Source: Pseudolabrys sp.
GTDB lineage: Bacteria; Pseudomonadota; Alphaproteobacteria; Rhizobiales; Xanthobacteraceae
Assembly: GCA_026125895.1 (NCBI GenBank)
Contig: JAHCKG010000006.1
Coordinates: forward strand, 1 to 64,000
Direction of reading: 5' to 3'
DNA: 64,000 bases
The notes beneath the pieces are model-generated. The model had not been told where the DNA came from and ran no database searches. It was given only the letters and a program-made list of their open reading frames with translations. A program made the translations under genes and the position numbers. Below are positions 46,922 through 57,062 of this stretch, piece by piece (the first letter of the stretch is position 1; every line of letters starts with the position of its first letter).

Positions 46922-48247
46922 TCAACTTAGCCGGTCACCCTGCCCGGCAAAACGTTTCTCCATCGCCCGCCGCGTCGCCATGGTCTCGTCCTTCTCGTCG
47001 ATCGACACATCGGCCCAGGTCAGCACGGCGCCATGCGGCACGGCGCGCACCAGCTTCAAGTGATGCGCCAGTCCGATCGGCACGGCGCCAAGGGCAAGGC
47101 TCTTTGCCGCCGGCATCAGCCGTCCCCACACCGTGTAGCCGCCTTCGCCGTCGAGCACATCGCCAACGCGCAGATCGCGCTTGGCCACCGCGACAGCATC
47201 GCCGCGGAATGAGAGCGGCTGGCCGGTGGCCTCGCCGCGCAACGCCGCCGACAGCACCGAGATGTTCAGTTCGAGTCCGATCAGGTGATACGGCTTGTAC
47301 ATCGCCGCGTAGCGCCCGGAGGCGTCGGTCTTCAACCCGTATTGCCGGAAGCATGCGGCGGCATAATCGTTCGGCGCCTCGAGCACGACATAGACGCCCC
47401 AGCGCAGATCGCGAAACACCGGACGGCCGTCGCGCTCGACCGACGACACGACTTCGACCATGCCCGGCCGCTTCAGGATGCCGCCGGCGCTGGCGGGCCG
47501 CAGCACATGCGGCAGGTCATCGACGCCGCACGGCGGAAAGGCGAGCCCCTCGTCCGGCACATCGAGGCCGGTCGCGTTCGCGATCGCCGCCATTTCGATG
47601 GCCGACTTTGTGCCGTCGAGAAACGAATTGAACATCTGCGGATTCATGCCGGCGGCCTGCGCCTCCTGCGGCGTCAGGCCGTAATGGCTCCACACATCGT
47701 CCGGCGTCACGTCGTGATAGGCCGGCAGATACTTCGTGCCCTTCCCGGCGGCGACGACGTGGAAGCCGGTGGCGCGCGCCCAGTCCACCATCTCGGCGGT
47801 GAGCGCCGGCTGGTCGCCATAGGCGAGCGAATAGACAACGCCGGCGCTTCGCGCTTCCTCGGCGAGCAGCGCGCCGGCCAGCACATCGGCCTCGACATTG
47901 ACCATGACGATGTGCCGGCCCGCCGCGATGGCGGCACGCGCATGGCGGATGCCGGCCGCCGGATGGCCGGTGGCTTCGATCACCACCTCGGCTTGCGTCT
48001 TGCCAATGGCGCCGATGCCGTCGTCGGTGAACGAGGTTGCCGCAATCCGGTCTTCGCTCCAGCCGACAGCGCGGCAGGCCTCGCGCGCGCGATCCGGTGA
48101 CAGATCGGCAATCGCCGCCACTTCGAGGCCGGGTGTGTGCGGCACCTGCGACAGGAACATGGAGCCGAACTTGCCGGCGCCGATCAGCACCACGCGGACG
48201 GGACGTCCCTCCGCGTGGCGGCGGTTCAACAACTGATGCAGGTTCAT
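46922..48247 (-). CDS. NAD(P)-binding homoserine-dehydrogenase-like protein with SAF domain
   Basis: A 441-aa probable oxidoreductase. Residues 15-160 form a Rossmann domain (VRVVLIGAGKFGSMFLSQV; VVIEATGHPAAG; VMVNVEADVLAG), then a catalytic-type middle domain (KGTKYLPAYHDVTPDDVW), and a C-terminal SAF-like domain (GDAVAVAKRDLRVGDVLDGE). The family is seen with dioxygenases and sugar-acid or amine catabolic genes, but the substrate is unknown. It is last in an operon after the GntR and PhyH genes, with a six-base gap to PhyH. Confidence 0.82.
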   Translation of the reverse strand: MNLHQLLNRRHAEGRPVRVVLIGAGKFGSMFLSQVPHTPGLEVAAIADLSPDRAREACRAVGWSEDRIAATSFTDDGIGAIGKTQAEVVIEATGHPAAGIRHARAAIAAGRHIVMVNVEADVLAGALLAEEARSAGVVYSLAYGDQPALTAEMVDWARATGFHVVAAGKGTKYLPAYHDVTPDDVWSHYGLTPQEAQAAGMNPQMFNSFLDGTKSAIEMAAIANATGLDVPDEGLAFPPCGVDDLPHVLRPASAGGILKRPGMVEVVSSVERDGRPVFRDLRWGVYVVLEAPNDYAAACFRQYGLKTDASGRYAAMYKPYHLIGLELNISVLSAALRGEATGQPLSFRGDAVAVAKRDLRVGDVLDGEGGYTVWGRLMPAAKSLALGAVPIGLAHHLKLVRAVPHGAVLTWADVSIDEKDETMATRRAMEKRFAGQGDRLS

Positions 48248-48253
48248 GAGTGT

Positions 48254-49051
48254 CTACGCCGCCTGCTTCTGCGCGCGGGCGAGACGGACCAGCGCGTCGT
48301 CATCGACCGTCTCGATCGGCGCGAAGTCCTGATGCGCGATGAACTCCGGCCGCGTCGGTATGCGGATGTAATTGGAGACGGCATTGAGCGTCAGATAGAC
48401 GATCTTGCGCGGGTACGGCGTGATGTTGCCGGCCGAGCCATGCACCAGATTGCCGTGGAACATGAGCATGCTGCCCGGCTTGCCGGTCGGCGCGACGATG
48501 CCGCCTTCGTTGACGAGGCGCGTCACCGTTTCTTCGTCGAGCGTCCACAGTGGGTAGGACGTTGTCTCGAGATCGTGCGAGGCCTGAAGATCGCCGGCGA
48601 GGTGGCTTCGCGGCACCAGCATCAGCGGGCCGTTGATTGGCATCACCTCGTCGAGAAAGATCGAGATGTTCATGGCGCGGGGCTCGGGCATGCCGTCGTC
48701 GCGCTTCCAGGTGCCGTAGTCCTGATGCCACTGCCACACCGCGCCGGTGAAGGCTGATTTGGCGTTGATCTTGTACTGATGCATGTAGACGCGCTCGCCG
48801 AACACCTGTTCGACGGGATTGATCATGCGCGGATGCGCGCCGAGCAGGCGGAATGCTTCGTTGTACTTGTGGGCGGCGAAGGCGGTGCGTGGCGCGCCGC
48901 TTTTCTCGCGCCAGACCTCGGGGCGGTTTTCGTCGTAGATCGAAACCGCTTCGCGCCGCAGGAGATCGACCTCCTCGGGCGTGAACAGTTCGGGCAGCAG
49001 CAACCAGCCTTCGGTATGGAATTGATCGATCTGCGCCTGGGTCAGCTTCAT
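48254..49051 (-). CDS. Phytanoyl-CoA dioxygenase (PhyH) family, EctD-like
   Basis: A 265-aa Fe(II)/2-oxoglutarate dioxygenase. The facial triad is in QWHQDYGTW (His and Asp) and FHGNLVHGSAGN (distal His). The QWHQDYGTWKRDDGMPEPRA stretch resembles the ectoine hydroxylase signature, but no ectoine genes are present, so the substrate is open. The ATG at 49051 follows AAGGAGGAAAC. Operon with the SAF dehydrogenase-like gene. Confidence 0.87.
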   Translation of the reverse strand: MKLTQAQIDQFHTEGWLLLPELFTPEEVDLLRREAVSIYDENRPEVWREKSGAPRTAFAAHKYNEAFRLLGAHPRMINPVEQVFGERVYMHQYKINAKSAFTGAVWQWHQDYGTWKRDDGMPEPRAMNISIFLDEVMPINGPLMLVPRSHLAGDLQASHDLETTSYPLWTLDEETVTRLVNEGGIVAPTGKPGSMLMFHGNLVHGSAGNITPYPRKIVYLTLNAVSNYIRIPTRPEFIAHQDFAPIETVDDDALVRLARAQKQAA

Positions 49052-49082
49052 CGTTTCCTCCTTGGTTTTGGTTGTTATCAAG

Positions 49083-49757
49083 TCAGGCCGCCCGTTCGAG
49101 CGACCTCAGCCTTTCCTCCGTGGTGCGCCCGGCGGCGAGCGCATGCGCTTGGGCGGCGGCTTCGGCGTCGCCGCCTGAGCCGGCCAGAACATGTTTGGCG
49201 ATGGTGCGGTGTTCGGCCCAGGCGCGCGTGCGATAGTCGGCGTCGGTGAGCACCGCCGCCATCGAGCGGCGCAGATGCGGCCATTGCGGCGACGCCATTT
49301 CCTCGATCGCCGGATTGCCGGACAGGCGATAGAGCGCCCGGTGAAAGTCGAGATCGAGGGCGATGAGGTCGCTGAGCTGCGTTTGCGCATCGATCTTGTC
49401 GCCGGCGGCCAGTGCGGCTTCGAACACGCCGCGGCTCGCGGCATCGAGCATGACGCGTTCCGCCGCCAGCTTCGCCGCCAGCGCATCGAGCGCGCCGCGC
49501 ACTTCATAGAGCTGGCGGATGCGCACGGCATCGAGCGGCGTGACCTGGAAACCCTTGCGGCCGCTTTCGACGACCAGGCCCTGCCGGTGCAGCAGGTGCA
49601 AAGCATGGCTGACCGGCTGGCGCGACACGCCGAGCTTTTCGGCCAGCGCCTGCTGCCGGATGCGATGGCCCGGCTCCAGCGAGTGATCGACGATCGACTC
49701 GAGTATCCGGTCATAGACCTGTTGGATGAGGTTCGGAGCGACGGTCAGCGGGATCAT
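49083..49757 (-). CDS. GntR (FadR subfamily) regulator
   Basis: A 224-aa regulator with a winged HTH (LAEKLGVSRQPVSHALHLLH RQGLV) and a C-terminal FCD ligand domain (VRGALDALAAKLAAERVMLD; DLDFHRALYRLSGNPAIEEM; AEHRTIAKHVLAG with metal-binding His). It is first in a unit with the PhyH and SAF-domain genes, 31 bases ahead, so it likely controls their catabolic operon in response to a small acid. The ATG at 49757 is used; a GTG directly before it is possible. Confidence 0.9.
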   Translation of the reverse strand: MIPLTVAPNLIQQVYDRILESIVDHSLEPGHRIRQQALAEKLGVSRQPVSHALHLLHRQGLVVESGRKGFQVTPLDAVRIRQLYEVRGALDALAAKLAAERVMLDAASRGVFEAALAAGDKIDAQTQLSDLIALDLDFHRALYRLSGNPAIEEMASPQWPHLRRSMAAVLTDADYRTRAWAEHRTIAKHVLAGSGGDAEAAAQAHALAAGRTTEERLRSLERAA

Positions 49758-49955
49758 CACGAGCTGCCAGTTTTGGAATTCCGAATTCCGAAAGACTGCG
49801 CCCTTGGATACCGCCTGTCAAATGGCCTCAAGGCGCCCCCAGGATGCGCTCGGGCGATATCGTAACGGCGATTGAGCGATCCTCGTCCGGGGTTAGTAGC
49901 TTCGCATTGTTGACAAAGCACAATTCCCGGGCGGACACTTGAGCGAGGTTCAACC

Positions 49956-50930
49956 ATGGCCATGCCCCCGCTGTCCGCCTTGCGCGCCTTCGAGGCCGCC
50001 GCCCGCCATCTCAGCCTGACGCTGGCGGCCGGCGAATTGAACGTGACGCCCGGCGCGCTGAGCCATCAGATCCGCGGCCTCGAGGACATGCTCGGCGTCA
50101 AGCTGTTCGAGCGGCGCGTGCGCTCGATCGCGCTGACTGCCGCGGGCCAGCAACTCTATCCCGGCCTTCAGGCCGGCTTCGGCCACATCCGCGACGCGGT
50201 GGCGAATTTGCAAGCGCGGAATAATTCGCAGGTGCTGGTGCTCAGCACGTCGCCCGGCCTGACGGCCAAATGGCTGGTGCCTCGCCTCTATCGCTTCGCC
50301 GCCGCCTATCCCGACATCGACGTGCGCATTTCGGCGACAGCGACCAACGCCAATTTCGTCAATGACGGCGTGGACATGGCATTGCGCAACATGGCCGACC
50401 CGCCGCAAATCGACGCAACGCTCGAAGCCGAGAAACTGATCGATGTCTTCTATGTGCCGGTGTGCAGCCCGCGGCTTCTGGAAAAGAGCGGGCCGATCCG
50501 CAATCCGGCCGAGCTCGCGCAACTGCGGTTGATCCATGACGACTCGCTGATCGCCCGCAAGGCGCGGCCGGACTGGAGCGAATGGTTCAATGTCGCCGGC
50601 GTCGGTGACGTCGATCTGCAGCGCGGCCTGCGTTTCAACAGCGCCGATCATGCGCTCGACGCCGCCTGCGAAGGCGCCGGCGTGCTGCTGTCCTATGATT
50701 TGCTCGCCTATGACGATCTGCGCAGCGGCCAGCTCGTGATGCCGTTTCCGCTGGCGCTGCCGTCGGGCCGCGCGTTCTTCCTGGTGCGGCCGAAGGCGCG
50801 CAAACCGCCCGCGGCCGCCGAAGCCTTCCGCACATGGATCCACGCGGAAGCGCAAGCGCTCGACTGGGGGACAATCCGCGGCGATGCGCCGGTCAAAGAC
50901 AGTCGCGCCGCGGTCAGGCGTCGCAAATAG
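49956..50930 (+). CDS. LysR-family regulator (GcvA-like)
   Basis: A 324-aa LysR protein. HTH: PPLSALRAFEAAARHLSLTL AAGELNVTPGALSHQIRGLE; the substrate domain has KWLVPRLYRFAAAYPDIDVR ISAT. This GcvA-type N-terminus is common. It is divergent from the GntR operon with about 200 bases between, so it may co-regulate it or an unseen target. An alternative ATG is two codons later. Confidence 0.92.
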   Translation: MAMPPLSALRAFEAAARHLSLTLAAGELNVTPGALSHQIRGLEDMLGVKLFERRVRSIALTAAGQQLYPGLQAGFGHIRDAVANLQARNNSQVLVLSTSPGLTAKWLVPRLYRFAAAYPDIDVRISATATNANFVNDGVDMALRNMADPPQIDATLEAEKLIDVFYVPVCSPRLLEKSGPIRNPAELAQLRLIHDDSLIARKARPDWSEWFNVAGVGDVDLQRGLRFNSADHALDAACEGAGVLLSYDLLAYDDLRSGQLVMPFPLALPSGRAFFLVRPKARKPPAAAEAFRTWIHAEAQALDWGTIRGDAPVKDSRAAVRRRK

Positions 50931-51067
50931 ATTCGCAAGCCAGCGAGCGCCCAAAACTTGGGCGCATTTGCCGATAATTGATGCGGCGTTATCGCAACTG
51001 CGAAAAGGAATTTGAAACCATATCGGGCGAGTTTGATGGCGAGATTATTTCTCCATCCGAGCCCGGA

Positions 51068-53401
51068 ATGTCAGCCCGCAGCCGCTCTCGATTGCCGCGA
51101 CCCGCATTGTGGATCGCGGCGCCGGTGTTTTTTGTCTGCGCCGCCGGCATCGGGGTGTTTCATATTTTTCAGTCATCCTTGGCCGCTTTCGCCGTCGGGC
51201 TGATCGGCGCGCTGCTGGTCGGCCTCTATGCCGACCGCCGCCTGTCGTCGGCAATCGGCGCCATCAGTGCCATTGCCGGCGGCGATCGTTACACCAGCCT
51301 GCCGGAGATGATCGGCGATGGCGCCATGCAGAACTTCGGCGAGACCGCCGACCGCATCCGCACCGCGCTGATCGAGGCCGACACGTTGTCGGTCGATCAG
51401 AACCGGCGCGAGACCGAAGCGCGGCTGCATCACGCCGGCCGTCATTTCTTCACCGGCAACTTCCGCCGCGCCATCGAGGACGTCGTCAGCGCCTTCACCC
51501 AGGCCGGCGAGCGCATCCGCGGCACCGCCGGCGAACTGACCAAGACCAACCGGCTGATGGCGCAGCAGGTGACGGCGTCGTCCGACGCCGCGGCGCGTGC
51601 GGCCGAGGAAGTCGCCGGCGTTGCCGCCGCGGCGCAGGACGTGCAGGCGCTGACGGTCGATTCGGCGCGCCAGGTCGAGGCGGCGCGCGCCGCCACGCAT
51701 CGCACCGTGTCGGAGCTGACGCGCGCCGACGAGACCATGCGCAATCTCGGCCTCGCCGCCGGCCGCATCGAGCAGGTCATCAAGCTCATCCAGGCGATCG
51801 CCGGCCAGACCTCGCTGCTGGCGCTCAACGCCACCATCGAAGCGGCGCGCGCCGGCGAATCCGGACGCGGCTTCGCGGTGGTTGCCGCCGAGGTGAAGGA
51901 GCTGTCGCGCCGCACGCAGCAGGCGACGCACGAAGTCTCGACCCAGGTGCACGACATCCAGGCCGCGGTGGACGAAGCGGCGCAGGCCATCGTCGCCGTC
52001 GATCAAAGCGTCGCCGCCATGAGCCACGTCAACGAGACCGTGACACGGCTGATGGAGCAGCAGATCGTCAAGCTCGACCGCATCGGCACCGACGCGCGCA
52101 AGGTCGCCGCGACGGTGAACGAGGCATTGCCAAGCATCCGCACCGTGGTCGCCGATGTCGCCGACGCCGGCGACGCCGTGCTCGCCACCGCCGACGACCT
52201 GATGACGCGGGCGCAGTCGCTCACCGCGTCGGTCAGCCGCTACTTCGCCGATCTCGATCACGGTTCTATCAAGGTTGGCGTGCTGCATTCGCTGTCCGGC
52301 ACGCTCACGGCCAGCGAGCGGCCGCTGCAGCAGATGCTGGTGATGCTGATCGAGAAGCTCAACGAGGCCGGTGGCCTGCTCGGCCGCCCGGTTGAAGCCG
52401 CGATCATGGATCCGCGCTCCGACACGGAAGCCTATGCCGGCCAGGCCGAAGCGCTCCTGAGCGAGCACAAGGTCGCGGCGATCTTCGGCTGCTGGACCTC
52501 GGCGTCACGCAAGGCGGTGCTGCCGGTGCTGGCCGCGCACGATGCGCTGCTGTTCTATCCGAGCCAGTACGAAGGCGAGGAGCAGTCGCCGCATGTCGTC
52601 TACACCGGCGCGACGCCGCAGCAGCAGGCCCTGCCCGCGGTCGATCATCTCATCGGCCTCGGCCGCCGCCGCTTCTTCCTCGTCGGCACCGACTACGTCT
52701 ATCCCCGCACCACCAACGCCATTGTCCGCAACTATCTCGAAGGCGCGCACGGCATCGGCGCCGATGCGATCGATGAGCTCTACACGCCGTTCGATGAAAC
52801 CAGCTGGCGCGACACCGTTCATCGCATCCGCCGCTTCTGCGGCAAGGACGGCGCCATCGTCGCTACGCTGTCGGGCGACTCCAACGTGCATTTCTTCCGC
52901 GAGCGCGCGCGCCAGGGCCTCGATGCCGACATTCTGCCGGTGATGAGCCTGTCGCTCGGCGAAGCCGAAATGCCGGCGCTGCACGAGCGCAATCTCGTCG
53001 GTCACATGGTGGCGTGGAATTACCTGCACACGCTCGACACGCCGGAGAATCGCGCCTTCATCGCCGAGTGGCGGCGCTTCACCGGCGATGCCAATGCCAT
53101 CACCAACGATCCGATGGAGGCGACCTGGATCGGCTTCCAGCTGTGGACGCAAGCGGTGACCGCCGCCGGCACCACCGAGCCGCGCGCCGTGCGCGCGGCG
53201 CTCGCCGGCCGCTCGATCCGCGCGCCGTCGGGCTTCGACGTGCGGCTCGATCCGGTGAACCAGCATCTGCATAAGCCGTCGGTGATCGGCCGCATGGATG
53301 AAAAGAACGTCATCTGGCCGGTGCGCGTCAGCGACGGCCTGATCGCGCCGGCGCCGTGGAGTGAGTGGCTGGCGAAGCAGACCTTGAAGCGCGCCAGCTG
53401 A
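51068..53401 (+). CDS. MCP signalling domain fused to a UrtA-like binding domain
   Basis: A 777-aa chimera. Two TM helices lie at about residues 13-55 ([34 protein letters not shown]), with no room for a periplasmic domain. A linker and an MCP domain follow ([37 protein letters not shown], about 250-300). From about residue 400 to the end is a type I periplasmic-binding fold very like the urea/short-amide receptor UrtA/Fmd[69 protein letters not shown]. With a TM hairpin the UrtA part should be cytoplasmic. The start is ATG 51068; codons between 50981 and 51068 look non-coding. Confidence 0.85.
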   Translation: MSARSRSRLPRPALWIAAPVFFVCAAGIGVFHIFQSSLAAFAVGLIGALLVGLYADRRLSSAIGAISAIAGGDRYTSLPEMIGDGAMQNFGETADRIRTALIEADTLSVDQNRRETEARLHHAGRHFFTGNFRRAIEDVVSAFTQAGERIRGTAGELTKTNRLMAQQVTASSDAAARAAEEVAGVAAAAQDVQALTVDSARQVEAARAATHRTVSELTRADETMRNLGLAAGRIEQVIKLIQAIAGQTSLLALNATIEAARAGESGRGFAVVAAEVKELSRRTQQATHEVSTQVHDIQAAVDEAAQAIVAVDQSVAAMSHVNETVTRLMEQQIVKLDRIGTDARKVAATVNEALPSIRTVVADVADAGDAVLATADDLMTRAQSLTASVSRYFADLDHGSIKVGVLHSLSGTLTASERPLQQMLVMLIEKLNEAGGLLGRPVEAAIMDPRSDTEAYAGQAEALLSEHKVAAIFGCWTSASRKAVLPVLAAHDALLFYPSQYEGEEQSPHVVYTGATPQQQALPAVDHLIGLGRRRFFLVGTDYVYPRTTNAIVRNYLEGAHGIGADAIDELYTPFDETSWRDTVHRIRRFCGKDGAIVATLSGDSNVHFFRERARQGLDADILPVMSLSLGEAEMPALHERNLVGHMVAWNYLHTLDTPENRAFIAEWRRFTGDANAITNDPMEATWIGFQLWTQAVTAAGTTEPRAVRAALAGRSIRAPSGFDVRLDPVNQHLHKPSVIGRMDEKNVIWPVRVSDGLIAPAPWSEWLAKQTLKRAS

Positions 53402-53422
53402 TGGGCTGTGCGCACCTCCACA

Positions 53423-53490
53423 CTCCGCTCGTCCCCGCGCAGGCGGGGACCCAGTCTTTTGCTTTCTGGATTCCCGCTTTCGCGGGAAAG
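53423..53490. repeat. Palindromic repeat fragment, family B
   Basis: CGTCCCCGCGCAGGCGGGGAC followed by GGATTCCCGCTTTCGCGGGAA, two hairpins back to back, between convergent genes. Confidence 0.75.
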
Positions 53491-53504
53491 AGCGGAGTAA
53501 ATGG

Positions 53505-55550
53505 TCAGCTCATCGCCTTGATCGCTTCCGCGATCTTCCCCGGCTCCATCACCGGCAGCGAGCAGCGCTCGCCGACGCAGACGAAGGCGGCGCTGCCCGA
53601 CACCGCTTTCACCTTATCCTGCGCCGGATGCGACGGCGGCAGTGCTTCCGGTGACGATGCGCGCAAAACAATTCGAGAAAGATGCGGCAACTTCAGCGCC
53701 TCCTGCGCGAACGCTTCCGCGTCCGGTCCGACGCACACGACCTCCGCGGCGCGCAGCCGGAAGTCGAGCGCATTGAGCAGCGCGACGTGGCCGAACAGGT
53801 TCTGCGCCGCCGTGGCGAGAATATTCTCGAGCAGCCGGTCGGCCTGCGCGCGCCACTTGTCGTCGCCGGTCAGCGCCGCGAGCCGCACCAGGTTCTCGGC
53901 GGCAACCGAATTGGGGTTCGGCGTCGCGTCGTCATTGGTCGCGGCCGGGCGCACCACCAGCCCTTCCGCATCGTCGGCGGTGAGGAAATAGCCGCCATTG
54001 CCGGGATTGGCGTAATGGCGGTCGAGCGCCGCCTGCCAGACCAGCGCCTGATGCAGATAGGCGGCGTCGCCGGTCGCCTCGTTGAGCGCCAGCGCCGCGC
54101 GGATCATGCCGGTAAAATCCGACGCCAGACCGGGAAACAGCAGCTTGCCGCCACGATAGGAGTGCCCGAGACGGTCGCCCTTCGTCATATTATTGGTAAT
54201 GAAATCATAGGCTTGCCGCGCAATATCGAGCCATTTCGGCTCGTCGAAGGCGCTGGCGGCATGCGCCAGGGCGGCGATCATCAGCCCGTTCCAGTCGGCC
54301 AGCACCTTGTCGTCGAGGCCGGGTCGAATTCGTTTCTCTCGTTCTGTCAACAACTTACCGCGCAACATGACCAGCCGCGCCTCATCGGCCGGGGGCGACC
54401 CCTCGGCTCCCATGTTGCGCGGTAAGTGCTTGAGGCGATTGAGGATGTTGTGCCCTTCGAAGTTGCCTTCTTCGGTCACATCGTATTGCGCTGCAAAATA
54501 GTCGGCATCCGGCCCCAGCAGCTCGCGGATTTGCCGCAGCGACCAGACATAGAACTTGCCCTCCTCGCCCTCGGAATCGGCGTCGAGCGATGACGAGAAG
54601 GCCTTGGTTTCGTTGGTCATTTCCCGCTGGAGCCAGCCGACCGTCTCGGCGGCGCGGGCGCGGTAGAGCGGGTTTTTGCTGCGGGTCCAGGCTGCAGCAA
54701 TCAGGTCGAGAAGCTGGGCGTTGTCGTACAGCATCTTCTCGAAATGCGGCACCAGCCAGTGCTCATCGACCGAGTAGCGGGCAAAGCCGCCGCCGAGGTG
54801 GTCGTAGATGCCGCCTTCGCAAATATGGGTCAGCGTGAAGTCGGCGAGGTCGAAGAAACGCGGATCGCCGCCGCGGTCCCCCGCCCGCCACAGCATCTCG
54901 TAGAGCGAGGTTTGCGGAAATTTCGGCGCGCCGCGCAGGCCGCCATTGCCGGTGTCGAAGGCGTTGCCGAGCTGCTTGGCGGCAGCATCGAGCTCCTTGA
55001 GCCCGATCGTGACCTGGCCTTCGGGCCGCGCCGCTTGGCCGAGGCGCGCCAGGAGCGCGGCGCGGTTCTGCTCGATCTTAGCCGGCTCCTCGCGGAACAG
55101 CCGCGACACCTCGCGCAGGATGTCGGTGAAGGCCGGCCGGCCGAATTTCGATTCTTTCGGAAAATAAGTGCCGCCCCACACCGGCTCGCCGGCCGGCGTC
55201 AGGAACATGGTGAGCGGCCAGCCGCCCTGCTCGCCGAGCAGATGCAGCGCGTTCATGTAGATCTGGTCGATGTCGGGGCGCTCCTCGCGATCGACTTTGA
55301 TGTTGACGAACAGCTCGTTCATCACGCGCGCGGTGGCTTCGTCCTCGAAGCTCTCATGCGCCATCACATGGCACCAGTGACAGGCCGCATAGCCGACCGA
55401 CAGCAGGATCGGCCGGTTCGAACGCTTGGCTTCGGCGAGCGCTTCCGGCCCCCACAGCCACCAGTCCACCGGATTGTGCTGGTGTTGCAGCAGATAAGGC
55501 GACGTCGCGTCGCTGAGGCGGTTGGTGTGCGTGGAGTTACCTGCTGTCAT
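53505..55550 (-). CDS. Thioredoxin-domain protein, YyaL/SPATA20 family (DUF255)
   Basis: A 681-aa soluble protein. An N-terminal thioredoxin-like DUF255 domain ([38 protein letters not shown], with CHWC) is followed by an alpha/alpha-barrel glycosidase-like region ([36 protein letters not shown]). It is widespread and related to mammalian SPATA20; the biochemical role is unsettled. Length is normal. The ATG at 55550 starts [12 protein letters not shown]. Confidence 0.9.
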   Translation of the reverse strand: MTAGNSTHTNRLSDATSPYLLQHQHNPVDWWLWGPEALAEAKRSNRPILLSVGYAACHWCHVMAHESFEDEATARVMNELFVNIKVDREERPDIDQIYMNALHLLGEQGGWPLTMFLTPAGEPVWGGTYFPKESKFGRPAFTDILREVSRLFREEPAKIEQNRAALLARLGQAARPEGQVTIGLKELDAAAKQLGNAFDTGNGGLRGAPKFPQTSLYEMLWRAGDRGGDPRFFDLADFTLTHICEGGIYDHLGGGFARYSVDEHWLVPHFEKMLYDNAQLLDLIAAAWTRSKNPLYRARAAETVGWLQREMTNETKAFSSSLDADSEGEEGKFYVWSLRQIRELLGPDADYFAAQYDVTEEGNFEGHNILNRLKHLPRNMGAEGSPPADEARLVMLRGKLLTEREKRIRPGLDDKVLADWNGLMIAALAHAASAFDEPKWLDIARQAYDFITNNMTKGDRLGHSYRGGKLLFPGLASDFTGMIRAALALNEATGDAAYLHQALVWQAALDRHYANPGNGGYFLTADDAEGLVVRPAATNDDATPNPNSVAAENLVRLAALTGDDKWRAQADRLLENILATAAQNLFGHVALLNALDFRLRAAEVVCVGPDAEAFAQEALKLPHLSRIVLRASSPEALPPSHPAQDKVKAVSGSAAFVCVGERCSLPVMEPGKIAEAIKAMS

Positions 55551-55567
55551 CGCAATCACTCTGCTGT

Positions 55568-55676
55568 CGTCCCGGCCAGGCGCCACGCGGCGCGCGAGCC
55601 GGGGCTTATATCCACTAACGTCTCGGGTAACGGAAAGACAGGGGATATGGGTCCCCGGTTTCGTGGCGCGACAAAG
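55568..55676. repeat. Palindromic repeat, family B-like
   Basis: GTCGTCCCGGCC and GGGGCTTATATCC on one side, GGGATATGGGTCCCCGG and GGCGCGAC on the other. A degenerate copy of the family, between the thioredoxin-domain and LssY_C genes. Confidence 0.6.
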
Positions 55677-55677
55677 A

Positions 55678-56565
55678 CTACTTCGCCCCTGGCGGTGGCG
55701 TTCCGTCATCCGTGCCGGCCAGCAGTGCCGGCCCGATCAGGCCGATGATCGCTTTCCAGGTCTGGTTCTTGAGTTCGACCAGCGGCGGATTCGCCAGTTC
55801 CGCAACGGTGGCCGCGGTGGCCTCGCATCCCGTCACCAGCCGCGCGATCTTCACTTCGCCGTCGGTGTAATAGCGGTCGCCGCCGCCGTTCCATGCCAGC
55901 AGTGTCGGGCCGATGCCGGTGACCTCATAGATCGCCTCGACCACTTGCGCCTGTTTGAGGTCGTCGGTCAGGCCGTCACGTTCGGCGTCGATGTCGGGCG
56001 CGATGTGATGCGTGATCTGGCCGGTGTAATGGCTGATGCCGACACTGCGGTCGAACGTCACGGCGCCGAGCCAGACCGGGCGCCCTTCCTCACCCTGCGC
56101 CAGCACCTGCCAGTAACGCACGTGGTGGCGGCGGTCGGCGCTGTTGCCTGCGGGCTTTTCGAAAGCAAGGTCCTCGCGGCGCCCGTCGTAGTAAAGGTTG
56201 CTCACCGGCGCGTCGCGATACGGGCGGTGCATGACGACGCTGCCGATGATGTCGATGCTCGAGCGCAAGGTGATCGGGTCGGCCGGAAACCAGCCGGCTT
56301 TGTGCATGGCGCAAAGCACATCCTCCTTTCCGCCCACCAGCCCGGCATTGATGGCGTCGCCGGGAATGCCCTGCGCGGTGCGCGTGATCATCGACAGTCC
56401 GGCCAGTTTCTTTTGATGCTCGTAGTGCGTCTAGGCAAAGGGCAGCAACACATAGGCGACGGCCACGTAGAGCATGACGGCCGCGGCGACGGCATAGGCT
56501 GTCCTGACGGTGGCGCGGCGATGACGCATGCGCATAAGACTAGGCGCGGCATGCCGCGCTGTCAT
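55678..56565 (-). pseudogene. LssY_C-domain protein interrupted by an amber codon
   Basis: A frame from the ATG at 56565 (other starts at 56535 and 56529) encodes a TM anchor (TAYAVAAAVMLYVAVAYVLL PFA), then TAG at 56433-56431, then continues THYEHQKKLAGLSMITRT and the full LssY C-terminal domain (AINAGLVGGKEDVLCAMHKA GWFPADPITLRSS). In this family the anchor runs straight into a Trp-x-HYEHQ segment, so TGG probably mutated to TAG. No frameshift is needed. The part after the stop could start at the ATG at 56391 and lack the anchor. The role of LssY_C proteins is unknown. Confidence 0.75.
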
Positions 56566-56592
56566 GGACTCCGTGGACAGCGCAAAACCGGC

Positions 56593-56961
56593 TTACCTGA
56601 CGCGCTGCCAGGTCTCGCTGCGGCAAAGCATGAGGGAATTGCAGGCTTTCAGGCTGAGCGTGTCACGGCTCTGAATAGTGACAATGCCGGTGAGCATCTC
56701 GCCGCTTTCAAGATCGAGTACCGGGCCCTCCCACATGTTGTGAGCGGTCTTGGCGGCGTTGTTGAGCAGCATCTTGCCGTTGCTGTTTCGGAGCTTGGAC
56801 GCGGTGATGCGCGCGCACAGTCTGTCGCCGCACGCGTAGAAGCGTGCTTCGATCTGCGCATCGGCGCGCTGCCAGGGTCCGACCGGCGTCATCGCCGGCG
56901 AGGGTCCCGTCAGCAACCCGGTAAAGACGGCGACAATGCTGGAGACGAGGAGATCGATCAT
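56593..56961 (-). CDS. DUF2147-like secreted protein
   Basis: A 122-aa protein with an N-terminal hydrophobic signal (about 3-22) and a lipocalin-like DUF2147 pattern: PVGPWQRADAQIEARFYACG DRLCARI, MWEGPVLDLESGEMLTGIVT, LSLKACNSLMLCRSETWQRV. Four or five cysteines may form disulfides. Function unknown. Read with the LssY_C frame in the same direction, with 28 bases between. Confidence 0.75.
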   Translation of the reverse strand: MIDLLVSSIVAVFTGLLTGPSPAMTPVGPWQRADAQIEARFYACGDRLCARITASKLRNSNGKMLLNNAAKTAHNMWEGPVLDLESGEMLTGIVTIQSRDTLSLKACNSLMLCRSETWQRVR

Positions 56962-57062
56962 CGATACCGATCGTGGTTAGTGGGGCGGGCGAGGTACGCT
57001 ATCATGCCGTCGCGCCGTTTGACATTGACGCGACGGAGCCGTGGCGCATGGAGGAGAAACGC

